From the NCBI GenBank assembly GCA_014379815.1, contig JACMLA010000613.1, forward strand, positions 1 to 7,326: DNA of 7,326 nucleotides, read 5' to 3'. The notes below the pieces were generated by a model that worked only from the letters and a program-made list of their open reading frames with translations, was not told where the DNA came from and did not search any database. The first letter of the stretch is position 1; the number at the start of each line of letters is the position of its first letter. Positions 6,410 through 7,326 of the stretch are shown here, piece by piece. The stretch comes from Bryobacteraceae bacterium (lineage in GTDB: Bacteria > Acidobacteriota > Terriglobia > Bryobacterales > Bryobacteraceae). The position numbers and the translations under genes are program-made.

Positions 6410-6931
6410 TTAGATTTCCTTTCGCGCGAGGACAATCGCGCCAAAAATGGCGATTAGGATCAGGACGGATGTGAGTTCGAAGGGCAGCAGATACTGCGTA
6501 AACAACGAGCGTCCGATCTCCGCCGCTCCGCCTCCGGTAAAGCCCTGCAAGGTAACACCTGCGGTTTGCGGAAGGCGACTACTGATGAGGTAGGAAATCA
6601 ACCCGATGAAGGCAGCGAACACCGGGATACCCACCCATCTGGCAAAAACGGCACGATTCGTGATGGTCACCTTTTCCGTACCCGCATTCAGCAGCATGAT
6701 TACGAAGATGAAGAGGACCATGATGGCGCCGGCGTACACGATCAGCTGTGCGGCGGCGATGAACTCGGCACCCAGCAACAGATACAGAACCGCCAATGAC
6801 CCCATGACACCGACCAGGGAAAGTGCGCTGGAAATGGGATGTGTCTGAACGACAAGACTGATTGCGGAGATGACTGCGATGCCCGCGAAGATCAGGAACA
6901 GAACCGGGTCAAGTGGCGGAGGTGTTGGCAT
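6410..6931 (-). CDS. nuoJ: NADH-quinone oxidoreductase subunit J (NuoJ)
   Basis: NuoJ (homologue of mitochondrial ND6) is a five-helix membrane subunit of complex I located between NuoH and NuoK. In the family its third helix carries a pi-bulge implicated in coupling quinone reduction to pumping. The product is 173 residues, a usual length. Hydrophobic segments lie at about 10-28, 33-53, 56-81, 95-117 and 147-169. The signature third helix is plain (AQLIVYAGAIMVLFIFVIML, with Y66-A67-G68), as is the C-terminal FELTSVLILIAIFGAIVLAR. A poorly conserved Gly-rich loop (about 120-140) separates helices 4 and 5. The ATG at 6931 directly abuts the nuoH stop (TAG ATG) with no Shine-Dalgarno sequence, so translation is probably coupled to nuoH. 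In the classical gene order nuoI lies between nuoH and nuoJ; here there is no room for it. Confidence 0.96.
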   Translation of the reverse strand: MPTPPPLDPVLFLIFAGIAVISAISLVVQTHPISSALSLVGVMGSLAVLYLLLGAEFIAAAQLIVYAGAIMVLFIFVIMLLNAGTEKVTITNRAVFARWVGIPVFAAFIGLISYLISSRLPQTAGVTLQGFTGGGAAEIGRSLFTQYLLPFELTSVLILIAIFGAIVLARKEI

Positions 6932-7326
6932 CTAGTTTGTTGTAAGGGCTACCGCCAGCGCGGTAATGAGGAGATTGGCGAGCGCGACCGGGAACATGAA
7001 TTTCCACGCGAATCCCATTAGCTGGTCATAACGGAAACGCGGCAGAGTCCCACGAATCCAGATGAAGACAAACAGCAGGATTCCCGTCTTCGCAAGAAAC
7101 CAGAACAACGGTAGCAGGTAAGGCTGGAGGATGGGGATCGCAAACAGCAGTCCGATTCCAAGGAAGACTATGCCCGCAGCAGGCAGCGTAATCCGGTCGA
7201 ACGGGCGCGCTGGCTGAAATCCATGAAATATAGAGATTGCGCCAGCGCCAAGGAAGAGCACAACAGGCACAATCCACGACCCCAGTTCGGTGGGCCACAG
7301 GGGTTGCCAGCCACCAAGGAACAGAA
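6932..7326 (-). CDS. nuoH: NADH-quinone oxidoreductase subunit H (NuoH), C-terminal part
   Basis: NuoH (homologue of mitochondrial ND1) is the membrane subunit that, with the peripheral arm, forms the quinone-binding chamber of complex I. The frame is open from the right window edge to a TAG at 6934-6932, giving the last 130 residues; the N-terminal part is outside. The fragment begins [17 protein letters not shown], which contains the FLGGW motif of the family. It continues through three membrane helices and the conserved segment [40 protein letters not shown], then a last helix and a short tail ending TTN. The GTG at 7270 is internal and is not the start. The stop codon touches the nuoJ ATG, so the two genes are surely in one transcript. 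No truncation is apparent apart from the window edge. Confidence 0.96.
   Translation of the reverse strand, partial: LFLGGWQPLWPTELGSWIVPVVLFLGAGAISIFHGFQPARPFDRITLPAAGIVFLGIGLLFAIPILQPYLLPLFWFLAKTGILLFVFIWIRGTLPRFRYDQLMGFAWKFMFPVALANLLITALAVALTTN

Overview
The window is the 3' half of a bacterial respiratory complex I (NADH:quinone oxidoreductase) operon, read on the minus strand. It meets a short plus-strand operon tail to tail near the left edge. The DNA looks moderately GC-rich and densely packed, with almost no intergenic space. The protein sequences suggest a Gram-negative-type bacterium. Acidobacteriota is my best guess from the general look of the Nuo proteins and the HAD-family neighbour, but this is an impression, not a demonstrated assignment.

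Layout from left to right: bases 1-303 (+) hold the C-terminal ~100 codons of a gene I do not recognise. It overlaps by ATGA with a complete HAD-superfamily hydrolase gene at 300-986 (+). Three bases later the minus-strand complex I cluster ends. In its own transcription order (right to left) the cluster is nuoH (partial, 7326-6932), nuoJ (6931-6410), nuoK (6403-6077), nuoL (6074-4143), nuoM (4146-2449) and nuoN (2459-990). No stretch over 300 bases lacks a gene, and I saw no RNA gene, mobile element, CRISPR array or convincing promoter or terminator.

All six Nuo proteins belong to the membrane arm. NuoL, NuoM and NuoN are the three antiporter-like proton-pumping subunits. NuoH, NuoJ and NuoK form the part that links quinone reduction to the proton channels. 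Junctions run from 6-nt gaps to 11-bp overlaps, which suggests one polycistronic message with translational coupling. The key charged residues of the proton path are present in every complete subunit, so the arm looks functional.

No new multi-gene system is evident. The points most worth a second look are: the absence of nuoI between nuoH and nuoJ; a His-rich repeat loop inserted in NuoM, with a smaller one in NuoL; a seven-G run at the nuoL/nuoM junction where a -1 slip would fuse the two proteins; and a GTG start for nuoN preceded by the only strong Shine-Dalgarno sequence found in the cluster.
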